Assembly (NCBI GenBank): GCA_017405875.1
Contig: JAFQZM010000006.1
Span: forward strand, 1-64,000
From: a bacterium
GTDB lineage: Bacteria > UBP6 > UBA1177
Direction: 5' to 3'
DNA: 64,000 nt
Every line of letters starts with the position of its first letter. The first letter of the stretch is position 1. This document shows, piece by piece, positions 9,351-22,500 of the stretch. Made by a program: the position numbers and the translations under genes. The notes beneath the pieces are model-generated. The model did no database searches. It worked only from the letters and a program-made list of their open reading frames with translations, and was not told the origin of the DNA.

Positions 9351-10166
9351 GTGAACTACTTAAAGCAGTTGTTTCTTTTCATCATTTCCTTTCCTGTTTT
9401 GAGCAGGATCTGGGGAAAAATCACGAAACTGGAGTTCCCGGCTGTCCTGATCCAGAAAGTGATTGAAATTTATGCCTCGCACTACGGGATAGATATGAAA
9501 AATTTTGAGGGAGAACTTGAGGATTACGATTCTCTCTGCGCCTTCTTCACAAGAAAGCTCGATCCTTCGGTCCGTCCGCTGAAAAATGACGGAAGCGCTT
9601 TCCTTTCGCCCTGCGACGGAGTTGTCAGCGTTCTCGAAAACATCCATGCCGATGTCGCGACGCAGGTAAAAGGAAAAAATTATCTCGTTTCCGATCTTGT
9701 CAAAAAAGAACTTCCGTTTGAAAAAGGTTTCTGGCTTGCAACTATATATCTTTCGCCGCGCGACTATCACCGTTTCCATGTTCCGGTCGATTCGACTCTT
9801 GCGGCACACATCCACACGGGCTGGCGGCTTTTTCCGGTCAATTCGCTCGGTTTAAACAATATCGACAGGCTTTTCATAAGAAACGAGCGCGTAGTTGCAA
9901 AATTCAAAGCTGAAAACTTCACCTACTTCTACACTGCGGTCGGCGCAACTTTAGTCGGGTCGATAAAGATGAATTTTACCGAAAAATTTTCTGACGAGTG
10001 GGTTAAAAACGACAAAAGATATTTGCAGAACGACGAACTCGGAATGTTCGAAATGGGTTCCACCATCGTTCTTCTCGTTCCCGAAGAAGCAGTAGAAAAA
10101 CCTGTCGTTGCGCAAGGTGAAAAAATCGGTGTCGGCGAGCCTCTTTTCGTGCTTAAAAAACCGTAA
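9351..10166 (+). CDS. psd: Phosphatidylserine decarboxylase proenzyme
   Basis: 271 residues from the GTG at 9351, chosen because GGAG lies 6 bases upstream. An in-frame ATG at 9339 (275 residues) has no such site. The enzyme makes phosphatidylethanolamine from phosphatidylserine at the inner membrane. A Ser in the sequence GST (in ELGMFEMGST near the C-terminus) is the self-cleavage site that produces the small subunit with its pyruvoyl group. RDYHRFHVP carries the conserved Asp-x-His region. The length is a little short of the 285-320 typical of proteobacterial enzymes. No pssA lies alongside. It is a single gene with its own promoter, divergent from tRNA-Thr. Confidence 0.93.
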   Translation: MNYLKQLFLFIISFPVLSRIWGKITKLEFPAVLIQKVIEIYASHYGIDMKNFEGELEDYDSLCAFFTRKLDPSVRPLKNDGSAFLSPCDGVVSVLENIHADVATQVKGKNYLVSDLVKKELPFEKGFWLATIYLSPRDYHRFHVPVDSTLAAHIHTGWRLFPVNSLGLNNIDRLFIRNERVVAKFKAENFTYFYTAVGATLVGSIKMNFTEKFSDEWVKNDKRYLQNDELGMFEMGSTIVLLVPEEAVEKPVVAQGEKIGVGEPLFVLKKP

Positions 10167-10195
10167 ATTTTTACCCGGAAAAATCACAAATTTCT

Positions 10196-10305
10196 GCCTC
10201 AAAAAATTGCAGTTTTGCCCGAAAAACGGCCATTTTTTGACCTTAAAAAAACCGTGTTCAAAAAACCTAATAAAATCAACAACTTAAAAACACATTTTTT
10301 GAGGC
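10196..10305. repeat. Inverted repeat in the psd-gyrB intergenic region
   Basis: GCCTCAAAAAA at 10196-10206 and its exact reverse complement at 10295-10305, 88 bases apart. The 246-base gap between psd and gyrB is otherwise AT-rich with short A and T runs and holds no gene. A regulatory role upstream of gyrB is possible but unproven. Confidence 0.45.
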
Positions 10306-10337
10306 GGAAAAATTGTCTATCCCCTAAAAATCATTGA

Positions 10338-12872
<2,535 letters not shown>

Positions 12873-12883
12873 CGGAGGAAACA

Positions 12884-15439
12884 ATGGCAATGGACGAATT
12901 GATACACGGCAAAATAAAAGATATCGCGATCGAACACTCCATGAAAACGGCGTTCATCGACTATGCGATGAGCGTCATCACCGACAGATCGCTGCCTGAT
13001 GTCAGAGACGGTCTGAAACCGGTTCACCGCAGAGTGCTCTTCGCAATGAAGGAACTCGGAAACACCTACAACGCGGCTTACAAAAAGTCTGCGAGAATCG
13101 TCGGCGACGTCATTGGTAAATACCATCCGCACGGCGATCAGGCAGTTTATCAGACCTTGGTCAGAATGGCGCAGGATTTCTCGATGCGCTACACTCTTGT
13201 CGACGGTCAGGGCAACTTCGGCTCAGTCGACGGCGACGGCGCGGCTGCAATGAGGTACACCGAGGCGAGAATGGCTAAAATCGCCGGTGAAATCATGGCC
13301 GATCTCGACAAAGACACCGTCAATATGCGCGACAACTACGACGGCAGCCTGCAGGAACCCGAAGTTATGCCGACGAAGATCCCCGAACTTCTCGTCAACG
13401 GAACGAGCGGTATCGCTGTCGGTATGGCAAGCAACATCCCGCCGCACAACATCACTGAAACTGTAAACGCGACGATCCACCTTATCGACAATCCCGATGC
13501 TGACATTCCAGAACTTATGGAATTCATCACGGGCCCCGACTTCCCGACCGGCGGCTCGATACTTGGCAAAGCGGGCATCAGAGCAGCTTATGAAACGGGT
13601 AAAGGCATCATCAAGATCCGCTCGAAAGCAACGATAGAGCTCGGTCAGAACGGTGCCAGAGACCGCATAATCATTCACGAAATTCCTTATCAGGTAAACA
13701 AGGCAAACATGATAATACAGATCGCCGAACTCGTTAAGGAAAAGAAACTCGAAGGAATCCACGACATCCGCGACGAATCGGGCAGACGCGAAAAGATTAG
13801 AGTCGTCATCGAACTCAAGAAAGACGCAGATCCGAACATCCTTCTCAACCAGCTTTTCAAGATGACGCAGCTTCAGGTCTCTTTCGGTATCAACATGCTC
13901 GCTATCTGCAACGGCATCCCGAAGACGATAAACCTCAAGGACGCGCTCCACTACTTCATTCTTCACAGAAAGGATGTCGTCACGAGAAGAACGCGCTACG
14001 AACTTGCCGAAGCTGAAAAACGCGCTCACATTTTGGAAGGTTTGAAGATAGCGATCGACAATATCGACGAAGTCGTCCACATCATCAGATCGTCCGCTTC
14101 GACCGATGATGCGAGAATCAACCTGATGGATAGATTCGGCCTTTCGAAGCTTCAGGCAAACGCCATCTTAGACATGAAACTGAGCAGACTTACCGGTTTG
14201 GAAAGAGACAAGATCATCGCCGAACTCGAAGAGCTCTACAAAAAGATCGAATGGTACAAGGAAATCCTTGCAAACGAACACGTTCTTTTCGGCGTAATCA
14301 AGGATGAACTCAAGGAGATAAAGGAGAAATACGGCGACGAGAGAAAGACCGACATCGTCAACTACGACGGCGACATCGACATTGAAGACCTCATCGCAGA
14401 CGACGACATGGTGGTCACCCTCACGACTGAAAACTACATCAAACGCACTCCGCTTGACCTCTACCGCAAACAGAAACGCGGCGGCAAAGGCATCAACGCG
14501 ATAAATCCGAAGGAAAACGACTACGTCAAGAACATTTTCGTCGCAAGCAGCCACACGCTTCTTCTTCTCTTCACATCGTTCGGCAAAGTTTACTGGACAA
14601 AAGTCCATCAGCTTCCCGAAGCAACGAGAAACAGCCGCGGCAAACCGATAATCAACCTCGTCAACATTGAAAAAGACGAGAAGATCGCAGCAGTTCTTCC
14701 GATAAAAGAGTTCGTTGAAGGCGAATTCATCATGATGGGAACCAAAAACGGAACCGTCAAAAAGACCGACATCATGGAATACAAGACCCAGAGAACGAAC
14801 GGAAAGAAGGCGATCAAGCTCAACGAAGGCGACGAGCTTATCGAAGTCAAGATCACGAAAGGAAACGACGATGTCGTTCTCGCAACGAAGAAAGGTTTAA
14901 GCATCCGCTTCAACGAAAACGATGTCAGACCGATGGGCCGCGTTGCTGCAGGTGTCAGAGGCATCAGGATCAACAGCGATGACGAAGTCGTCACGATGGA
15001 TGTAATCGAAGAAGGAACGACGCTTCTTTCGATCACCGACAAAGGTATCGGAAAACGCACTCCTGTCGAAGATTACAGACTGCAGTCGAGAGGCGGCAAA
15101 GGTATCATCACGATCAAGACTTCCGATGAAAACGGCTATGTTGTCGGCGTTCTAAAAGTCAACCAGAACGACGAGGCAATGCTCATCACATCGAACGGTC
15201 AGGCAATCAGAATTCCGGTCAGCGGAATCAGCGTAATCGGCAGAAACACGAAAGGCGTCAGACTTTTCAAAGTCGAAAACGGCGAGCTTGTTGTTTCAGT
15301 CACGAAGATCATCGATCCTGAAGACCTGCAGCCCGAATCAGGCAGCATCAACGATATCATTGATTCCGAAAACGGCGTTGAACCTCAGTTTGACGAACCG
15401 GAAGTAACTGAAGAAAATCCGGAAAATTCTGAAGAATAA
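12884..15439 (+). CDS. gyrA: DNA gyrase subunit A
   Basis: 851 residues. The catalytic Tyr is Tyr125 in MRYTEARM. The C-terminal beta-pinwheel begins near residue 520 with the GyrA box QKRGGKG, which marks this as gyrase rather than topoisomerase IV. The last 45 residues are acidic. In the quinolone-determining region the sequence is [10 protein letters not shown], so the positions matching E. coli Ser83 and Asp87 are both Gln. The start has GGAGG 6 bases upstream and sits 11 bases after gyrB. The next 42 bases contain two T-rich stretches but no clear hairpin terminator. Confidence 0.97.
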   Translation: MAMDELIHGKIKDIAIEHSMKTAFIDYAMSVITDRSLPDVRDGLKPVHRRVLFAMKELGNTYNAAYKKSARIVGDVIGKYHPHGDQAVYQTLVRMAQDFSMRYTLVDGQGNFGSVDGDGAAAMRYTEARMAKIAGEIMADLDKDTVNMRDNYDGSLQEPEVMPTKIPELLVNGTSGIAVGMASNIPPHNITETVNATIHLIDNPDADIPELMEFITGPDFPTGGSILGKAGIRAAYETGKGIIKIRSKATIELGQNGARDRIIIHEIPYQVNKANMIIQIAELVKEKKLEGIHDIRDESGRREKIRVVIELKKDADPNILLNQLFKMTQLQVSFGINMLAICNGIPKTINLKDALHYFILHRKDVVTRRTRYELAEAEKRAHILEGLKIAIDNIDEVVHIIRSSASTDDARINLMDRFGLSKLQANAILDMKLSRLTGLERDKIIAELEELYKKIEWYKEILANEHVLFGVIKDELKEIKEKYGDERKTDIVNYDGDIDIEDLIADDDMVVTLTTENYIKRTPLDLYRKQKRGGKGINAINPKENDYVKNIFVASSHTLLLLFTSFGKVYWTKVHQLPEATRNSRGKPIINLVNIEKDEKIAAVLPIKEFVEGEFIMMGTKNGTVKKTDIMEYKTQRTNGKKAIKLNEGDELIEVKITKGNDDVVLATKKGLSIRFNENDVRPMGRVAAGVRGIRINSDDEVVTMDVIEEGTTLLSITDKGIGKRTPVEDYRLQSRGGKGIITIKTSDENGYVVGVLKVNQNDEAMLITSNGQAIRIPVSGISVIGRNTKGVRLFKVENGELVVSVTKIIDPEDLQPESGSINDIIDSENGVEPQFDEPEVTEENPENSEE

Positions 15440-15481
15440 CCTCTCCCCTTTTATTCCAAACCTCACCTCTTTTATTCCCCT

Positions 15482-15729
15482 TGTTCTGCCCCCCAAAGTT
15501 TGGACACCCATTAAAGAGAGGTGGAAAAATGGGAGTAAATCATTATCCTTTGGAGTTGCGTGAGCAAGTTTTGACAGAGTATGAGTTGGGCTTGGGCGGT
15601 TATCGGAGATTGGCGAAACGACACGGATTAAAGCGTGACACTGTTAGGGACTGGGTCAAAACCTACGGCTAGAAAGGAGAGCGAATGAAGAAAAACAAAG
15701 TTGAGACGAGAAAGAAAAACATCAAAGAA
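15482..15729 (+). mobile_element. IS3-family-like remnant (left end plus start of orfA)
   Basis: The stretch from TGTTCTGCCCCCC and TTTGGACACC looks like the terminal repeat of an IS3/IS150-type element. It is followed by a truncated helix-turn-helix transposase. A second short reading frame (15685-15759, MKKNKVETRKK...) runs across the junction into the lipoprotein remnant. No orfB, DDE domain or right end is present before 15998. The element appears to have inserted in or next to a lipoprotein gene and then suffered deletion. Confidence 0.6.
15529..15672 (+). pseudogene. Truncated IS3-type OrfA (helix-turn-helix)
   Basis: 47 residues beginning MGVNHYPLELREQVL, with GGTGG before the ATG. 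The sequence YRRLAKRHGLKRDTVRDWV is a helix-turn-helix of the IS3/IS150 OrfA type, which normally binds the element ends. The frame stops after the first helix-turn-helix, about a third of the usual OrfA length, and the partner frame with the DDE catalytic residues is absent. It is almost certainly non-functional. Confidence 0.65.
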
Positions 15730-15913
15730 ATCAAGAGCCTCTGCCGGAATCTCGATTGAAACCGAGTCATCGGAACTTTTGATCGTTCCGCCCTCTTCGG
15801 CTGAAATTTCCTGCGTTACCTGCTCTTTACCCTCTGCATTTCCATCACCATGATCATCGCCCGGGTCGTCAGGAACCTCTTTTGTTTTCTTGCCGCTGCA
15901 TGAAATTATTTCT
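15730..15913 (-). pseudogene. 5' remnant of a fifth AGDPIM-family lipoprotein gene
   Basis: Read on the minus strand it encodes a lipobox-like end (IISCSGKK), an acidic linker, then QEISAEEGGTIKSSDDSVS and IEIPAEALD. These align with the N-termini of the four intact paralogues (for example EIPAEEGGKIESSDGSVS at 19378). Homology stops at the IS junction (about 15730). The signal peptide has no start codon on the other side. About 60 codons survive. It shows that the array once held at least one more member and lost it through IS insertion and deletion. Confidence 0.75.
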
Positions 15914-15997
15914 ATACAAGGAGTTTTTTCAAGAAAAAAGGGGAATTAAATCGGAATTCTTTGACTCAGGGAATTTATCGGATCAGAAAAAAAGGCT

Positions 15998-18900
15998 TTA
16001 CATAGACGTAGGCAGGCATTCTTTTAAATCATCGGACCATGCAAATTCGCCGTCGCAGCTGCACTCATATTCCGATGCTGATTTAGGCGAGCATTCTCCG
16101 GTAGAATTTACCGACGGATCGGCACACGGTTCATCTGCACACGGATTTACACATTTATGCTCTGCTGCTGTCCAGAAAAAGCCTGCCTCTTCATCGCAGC
16201 TGCAGTTGTATTCTTCTGCCGATAGTACAGTACATTCTCCGGTAGAATGTACCGATTCTGCAGCACACGGATCACCTTCGCACGGATTCAGGCATGCCGA
16301 ACCGTTCCACTTATAATCTGAAGCACAGCCGCACTCATACGTCGTTTCCGATGTGGGTGTGCAAAGTCCCGTGGAATGCAGAACCGAGCCGCACGGATCA
16401 GTCGAACAGATGCTTGCACAAATTGAACCGTTCCACTCGTAAAAATCAGGACATATACACTCGTAAGTTCTTACGCTGTCATTCTCGACGACATTGCAGC
16501 GCGCAAGTCCGTTACAGGGATCATCAGCACACGGGTTGGAACCGTCGGAAACACAGCGGACTCTGTTCGTATCAGTCTCACTTGTTGAAGTAATATATAT
16601 ATCTGAAAAACTAAAGTAGTAGAGTTCATCGTCGTAATCGGCAGCCCACAGATAGTCGATGTCGCCGAAAAGCGAATATTTTCCTGTAGCATCAACAGGA
16701 CACGGAGCTTCATCTTCAGTGCAGTTTCTGATAATTGTCGAAACTTCATCGAATGTAGGCATTCTCCACCAGTGGTCCGGATCACCTTCGGAGAGTTCAT
16801 AGCAGTATTCCTTTGCTTCCTTCAGTGTCAGGAAGTCTGAAGAAATATCGGACCATGTAATCCCTGTTTCCGGATCGGTATAAGGAGTCATTTCATAAGG
16901 AAGGGTTTCGTCAAGAACGCATCTCTGGAAAAGCATTGAAACGGGAATATATGAAGGCAATCCCAGGCTGCCGTATTCCGTGCTCAAAGCCCATAATTCA
17001 TAACCATAATAATTACCGTCATTAGCATTGAATGTAGCAGAAATCATAGCTCCGTAATCGTAGAAAAGAGTTTGTGACGGTTCGTCGCCGGAACATGTTC
17101 CTTCACTTTCACATGAACTCTGGAAACATTCATTCGTTATCCCGCAGGAGCCGTCTTTTTTGAGTCTTTCACTTGTAACTATCGAACGGATCTCATCTAT
17201 AGTCGGAAGTCTCCATTTGTTCGAGCCCTTTTCTCTCAGGTCGCGGCACATTTCGGCAATATCCCACGAATAAACACCGTCGTCTGCCGAGCGCGTATTG
17301 TTTCTGCAGTTAAGGCATCCGCCTCCGTTATAGGATGAGATCTTTGATTTGTCGAAATCTACAAAAATTTCGGGGTATATGACCGAAGACCAGACCGTTC
17401 CGTCTGCAGCTCTGCACGGTGTTACTCCGCTTTCGTTGCAGGCAGGGAAATCGGTTTTTTCATCAAGTTGTGATCTGACGCAGCGGACGGAAATAGGCAG
17501 TTCGCTGTGTCTCATGATGTAAAATCCTCCGGCGGTCTTGCCGTTGAAGGTGTAAGCCGTTCCGTCGGTCATGTCGATGACCCACTTGTATTCACCGGCG
17601 CTGGTCGAACTCCAGAAAACATCGGCTTTCATGCCCGGGAATGAAGAAGCGACATCCGATCCGAGCTTTGAATGGTCGATCAATGTTATAAGTTCGTTTT
17701 TGTTGGGAAGTCTCCAGTCGCTGAAACCGGCATACTCAAGGTTTTCGCAGTAGGAAAGCGCCTCTTTCCATGTTTCAGCCTTGCCGGATTCCTTCTGCCA
17801 GTAAAGGTTGGTAGCTGCATCAAAGACCATTTTATCGCCGCTTCTGGTGATTGAAGCATAGTCGGCTGCATTTACTTTTCCGTATTCTTCACCGCTGACG
17901 CACATAAGAATACCGTCGTTAAAGACGCTCTGGTAACTTTCGTATGCTTTCGGAGGAATTGTCAGACCGTATTCCAGCGCATATATGTAGTCTTCGATCG
18001 AACTCCAGAGATAAATGCCGTATTTATCGCTGTAGGAAGAACTTTTGAATCCGTCGTCGATGACCTTTTTGAAAAGGATCGGATCAGCCGGAACACCGCG
18101 GAAAAGCCTGTCGTTCCATGCAAGAGTCATAAGTTCCTTCGGTGTCGGGAATCTCCAGTCTTCCTTGCCGCCGTAAGAGATGGCGCAGCCGTTTTTAACT
18201 CCTTCGTAAGTTCCCTTTACGCCGATATAAAGCCATGTAAGACCGGTATTGTCGTCATGCACTTCGACGAAATCGTTTTCAAGCGCTTCCGGTTTTACGA
18301 CTTCTTTCATCTTATGATTCGGAACGCACGATCCTCTTACCGCATACTGTGCATCCTGACCGTAAAATTCATTTCCCTCTTCAGGACACAGAATCTGGGA
18401 ACCTTCCTCGTCGGTGCAGATCGTCATGCCCGTACAGAAAACTTTGGAATAAAGAAGTTCAGGTTCCGGCTCCGGAATGACCGTTTCGGTGTCGCCGTCG
18501 TCAGGTTCCGGTGTGTCGGTATCGCCGTCGTCAGCCGGTTCGTCATCGTCTTCGACAACCGGCTCGTCGTCTTCTACAACAGGATCGTCGTCATCTTCTA
18601 CAACAGGATCGTCATTATCGTCTTCATCAGAAATCACATCGTCATCTTCATCAGGTTCTTCCAGTTCTTCTTCAACATCAATAAGGAAAAATGCATAAGC
18701 GGTGAAATGTCCTGTAGTCATCATTATCGGATCGCCTGCACCCGCTTTCATTATCGGATCGCCCGCTGCAGTTACCATAATCGGGTCTCCAGCAGCACTC
18801 AGCCTTGCGCCATTACTCTTCATGATCGGATCACCGGCAGCATTCAGCATTATCGGATCACCCGCAGCAGTCGTCAGAATCGGATCGCCTCCAGGGGTTT

Positions 18901-19378
18901 TTCCTGCAATTTTAACCGCAGCACCTGTCGGGCTGTAGCTCCACTCACCTTTCGTTTCCCTGTAAACCGCTGCCGTCACCACCGTTTTATTGGTTTTTCT
19001 GAGTGTCTCTTCGCCGCTTCCGAGACTTATCATCGAAATCGTAACCGGCTTCTGGAAAATTATGCCGGACGGCTCGAATTCTACGATTTTGCTGATGACG
19101 GTTTCGCCTTCAGTGCCCGGATAATTCTTGGCTTCGTAAACTTTCATCGTGATAGTCGTGGCGGTGTCAAGAGCTTCTGCAGGAATTTCTATCGAAACAC
19201 TTCCGTCGGAACTTTCGATTTTACCGCCCTCTTCGGCTGGAATTTCCTGGGAGACCTCTTCTTCAAGCACAGGTCCGGTACTGTTGTTCTCGTTGTTTTC
19301 TTTTTTCTTCTTGCCGCCGCAGGATGCAACCGCAAAAATCAAAACAAAAACAAAAATAAGGCTAAAAACTCGTTTCAT
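15998..19378 (-). CDS. AGDPIM-repeat lipoprotein A with DUF1566 modules and EGF-like tail
   Basis: 1126 residues. Lipobox VASC with Cys20. Residues 40-230 form a ZU5-like domain (EEGGKIESSDGSVSIEIP, FEPSGIIFQKP) that ends in GHFTAYAF and is interrupted at 162-219 by GGDPIL plus five AGDPIM repeats. Residues 235-310 are acidic (VVEDDDDP units). A four-Cys module with FYGQDAQY spans 315-352. Four DUF1566/Lcl_C modules follow at about 375-495, 517-640, 650-830 and 850-970, each with a WRLP-type motif. Four EGF-like Cys-rich units fill 975-1126, a tail the other paralogues lack. Probably displayed on the outer membrane surface; binding partner unknown. The start has GGAG 8 bases upstream. Confidence 0.85.
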   Translation of the reverse strand: MKRVFSLIFVFVLIFAVASCGGKKKKENNENNSTGPVLEEEVSQEIPAEEGGKIESSDGSVSIEIPAEALDTATTITMKVYEAKNYPGTEGETVISKIVEFEPSGIIFQKPVTISMISLGSGEETLRKTNKTVVTAAVYRETKGEWSYSPTGAAVKIAGKTPGGDPILTTAAGDPIMLNAAGDPIMKSNGARLSAAGDPIMVTAAGDPIMKAGAGDPIMMTTGHFTAYAFFLIDVEEELEEPDEDDDVISDEDDNDDPVVEDDDDPVVEDDEPVVEDDDEPADDGDTDTPEPDDGDTETVIPEPEPELLYSKVFCTGMTICTDEEGSQILCPEEGNEFYGQDAQYAVRGSCVPNHKMKEVVKPEALENDFVEVHDDNTGLTWLYIGVKGTYEGVKNGCAISYGGKEDWRFPTPKELMTLAWNDRLFRGVPADPILFKKVIDDGFKSSSYSDKYGIYLWSSIEDYIYALEYGLTIPPKAYESYQSVFNDGILMCVSGEEYGKVNAADYASITRSGDKMVFDAATNLYWQKESGKAETWKEALSYCENLEYAGFSDWRLPNKNELITLIDHSKLGSDVASSFPGMKADVFWSSTSAGEYKWVIDMTDGTAYTFNGKTAGGFYIMRHSELPISVRCVRSQLDEKTDFPACNESGVTPCRAADGTVWSSVIYPEIFVDFDKSKISSYNGGGCLNCRNNTRSADDGVYSWDIAEMCRDLREKGSNKWRLPTIDEIRSIVTSERLKKDGSCGITNECFQSSCESEGTCSGDEPSQTLFYDYGAMISATFNANDGNYYGYELWALSTEYGSLGLPSYIPVSMLFQRCVLDETLPYEMTPYTDPETGITWSDISSDFLTLKEAKEYCYELSEGDPDHWWRMPTFDEVSTIIRNCTEDEAPCPVDATGKYSLFGDIDYLWAADYDDELYYFSFSDIYITSTSETDTNRVRCVSDGSNPCADDPCNGLARCNVVENDSVRTYECICPDFYEWNGSICASICSTDPCGSVLHSTGLCTPTSETTYECGCASDYKWNGSACLNPCEGDPCAAESVHSTGECTVLSAEEYNCSCDEEAGFFWTAAEHKCVNPCADEPCADPSVNSTGECSPKSASEYECSCDGEFAWSDDLKECLPTSM
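18722..18895 (-). repeat. AGDPIM minisatellite in lipoprotein A
   Basis: GGDPIL and five AGDPIM units, mostly on a 9-residue (27-bp) period, with one insertion (KSNGARLS) that breaks the register. The units sit between the last two strands of the ZU5-like domain. Confidence 0.85.
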
Positions 19379-19415
19379 GCGCTTCTCCTATTTAAAAAAC
19401 TGGAATAACCGCACA

Positions 19416-19443
19416 ATTATTAAAAATTTAAACAAAAAGGCAA
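19416..19443 (-). promoter_or_regulatory. Candidate promoter of lipoprotein A
   Basis: On the minus strand TTGCCT (19443-19438), 16 bases, AATAAT (19421-19416), then TGTGCGG. The -35 matches that of the lipoprotein at 55925. The -10 is weak. Confidence 0.4.
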
Positions 19444-19528
19444 GGAATTATTTCTGCTTTTTTAAGTTTTCTGAAATAAAAATATTTACGGATTATTTAA
19501 GACAAAATCTGCGGAAAAATGAAGATTT

Positions 19529-22500
19529 TTAGTTCGCGTCATCAGGCATTGCAACTACGCAGCGTACACGGGCGTACCCATAAGAGTTTATCCTACCCTG
19601 GACGAAATCAAACACATAACCGCCTTGTGCCTGAAGAGAGAACATATCGCCGAAAAATGAGTAACCGCCGAAAGTGTACTGACTGCATCTGCCGCTGGTG
19701 GCTCCCGTCAAAAAGTTGTTTTTGTTGCTGCATACCCTTTTGTTGATAATAGAAGCCAGCTCTGAGGTTGTCGGAAGTCTCCACTCTGTTTCTCCGCCGT
19801 AACCCTCTTCATTGAGTTCGTTACAGTATGCGGCAGCATCATTCTCAGAATCATAATATTCTTCATCCGATACTTTTGACCAGATGAGATCAGGCATTGG
19901 ATACGGAAAATCCGATTCTTCATCCAATTCCGGAACATTCTCGGAATCTGAAAGACTTCTTACGCAGCGGGCTCTGGCAAAATTTTCATAGTAAAAGGAC
20001 TGACTATCCTCTGAAGCAGTCATAAACTTCAACAAATGTACATAGTTAGAGTCACCGGAAGATATATCAGAAGACCAGAGATTGCCGAGATCTCCTAAAA
20101 CGGAATATTCACCGGTTGTATTAGGAACACAATCACCATCGGGGCAGTCTTTAACAAGAGTCCAGAGCTCTTCCATAGAAGGAACTCTCCAGTTGTTCGA
20201 ACCGCCTTCGACAAGGTCAGTACAGTATTTCGCGGCATCATACCAGTACGGGAGATATTTTTTTGAAAGCGATGACCAGATAAGTCCGTTTTCAGAATCG
20301 GTATACGGGAATGCAGGCAGATTCGGTAAGGAATCATCCTTTATACATCTTGACTGGCTGGAACCATAACCATCATGATAGTTCTCAGTACGCTTTACAG
20401 AATCATTCTTCATATTTACGAACCAAACAGCATCATGGCTATTTGTATCGGTAAAAGTTCCTGAGAAATAAATTCCACTGTCAAAAAGGCTCGACATAAC
20501 CTTTTCTCTGCCTACTTCCGGCGAGCACTCTGATTCATTGAAGCACTCTTCACTTGCGTAATCGAAACATGCGTTTGTAACTTTGCACTCGCCATCGGGT
20601 TTGAGAAATTCGTCTGCCGGGAAAAGCTTACGGAGTTCATCGATTGTAGGAATTCTCCATTTCGAGATGCCGCCTTCATTGGATTCACGGCACTGAATCG
20701 CCTTTTTATCCCATGTCATCGGAACCATAGGATTGCTGCTGTCGCTATAGCTAAAGTCTACGTCTGCTGAAGACCATACATAACCGGTAGAAGCATCTTC
20801 ACAGGGCCCGATTCTCGATGCGTCACAGTAAGGAATAGTTCTTCCGGCTGCCAGCGGCTGAGTATCGCTTCTTACGCAGCGGACTGACGGATTTTCATCA
20901 TAAGAGCTATAATCTTTAACTTGTCCGCTTTTCATATCAATTGCGATCGGACCGCCTGCATTGCCGTAAGTAACCTGGGAAGTCGAAGTGAGCAAGGTCT
21001 CCGAAGTCATTCCGGGGAACAATGATGCCGGATCAGCTCGTGAATAGTCGACAAGTGTGACAAGTTCGTTCTTGTTGGGAAGTCTCCAGTCGGAATAGCC
21101 CGCATATTCAAGATTTTTGCAGTAAGCAAGCGCTTCTTTCCAATTTTTGACAGTTTTGGAATTCTTCTGCCAAAGGAGATTGGTAGAAGAATCGGAAACC
21201 ACTTCATGGCCGTTTATCGTCCTGATCTCATAATTCTCGGCATTGACTTTGCCGTATTCTTCACCGCTTACACACGCGATACTGTGATTAGTACTTCCGT
21301 ATTGCCCGATACCGTCCCACTCAAGAGTACCATACTCCGATTTATATGCCCAAAACGGATCTTGATAGTAATTATCATCAACAAGAGCGGGTTCAGATGC
21401 CCAGAAACCATAATAACCAAAATTTCCGAAATAGTAGTCATTGGCAGCCGAAGCAAATCTGTCATGGTCGGAAATACTCAAAAGCTCTTTGACTGTAGGA
21501 AGACGCCATTCGTGTCCGCCGTAAGTAAGTTCAGCGCATCTGGTCTCCGCTGCCGCATGAAGTCCACTCTCATTAAGAAAAACCCATTTCAGGTGGGTGT
21601 TTTCGTCAAGTACGAACTCGTAAGATTCGCCTGTTTCTCCGTCTCTGAGGACTCCGTTTCTAATGTTTGCGTTATTGCTTCCGCCGCGCAGAATATTTCT
21701 CAAACCGGTTCCTTCGCCCTCTTCAGGGTCTTCTTCCACAGCAACCGGTTCCGTTTGTATGCTGTATTTATGCGGAACACACGATTTGGTTGCAACGAAC
21801 TGTGCATCCTGACCGTAAAAATCTTCTCCCTCGGCAGGACAGTCGATAGTCATTTCTCCGTCGCTGCACTTCGTCAGACCTGTGCAGAGAACTTTGGAGA
21901 GAACTGGAACAGGCGGTTCCGGAACAACGATGTCTTCGTCAACATCGGGAGTTTCGTCTTCATCTACGATTTCGTCTTCGTCAACTACAGGTTCGTCATC
22001 GTCTTCGACCACAGGATCGTCGTCATCTTCGACAACAGGTTCGTCATCGTCATCTTCGACAACAGGTTCATCGTCTTTATCGGTAACTTCTTCATCTTTT
22101 TCGGGTTCTTCAGGCTCTTTCTCGGGCTCTTTCGGATCAATCGTAATGAATGTATAAGCCGTGAAGTGACCTGTCGCCATCATGATCGGGTCGCCTGCCG
22201 CAGCGTTCATGATCGGATCGCCTGCCGCAGAATTCATTATCGGATCTCCTGCCGAAGCCATCATGATCGGGTCTCCCGCCGCAGAGTTCATGATCGGGTC
22301 TCCTGCTCCTGTCGTAAGATTTCCGTCACTCAGCATGATCGGATCTCCTGCTGCAGTCGTCATTATCGGATCACCCGCTGCATCTCTGCCCATGACTCCG
22401 TAAGCGCCGTGCTCGCTGTAGCTCAGCCTGCCTTCTTTTTCATAGAAAACAGCAGCCGAAACTATCTTATTTTCAAACGCTTCGGTCGCAGTCATCGTAA

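Noticed and set aside
18722-18895. AGDPIM minisatellites considered as a CRISPR array
   Set aside because: The units are in frame, contiguous without spacers, and encode a conserved peptide within a larger protein.
18257-19408. Open frame of 383 codons opposite lipoprotein A
   Set aside because: Same reason; its apparent repeats are the complement of the AGDPIM units.
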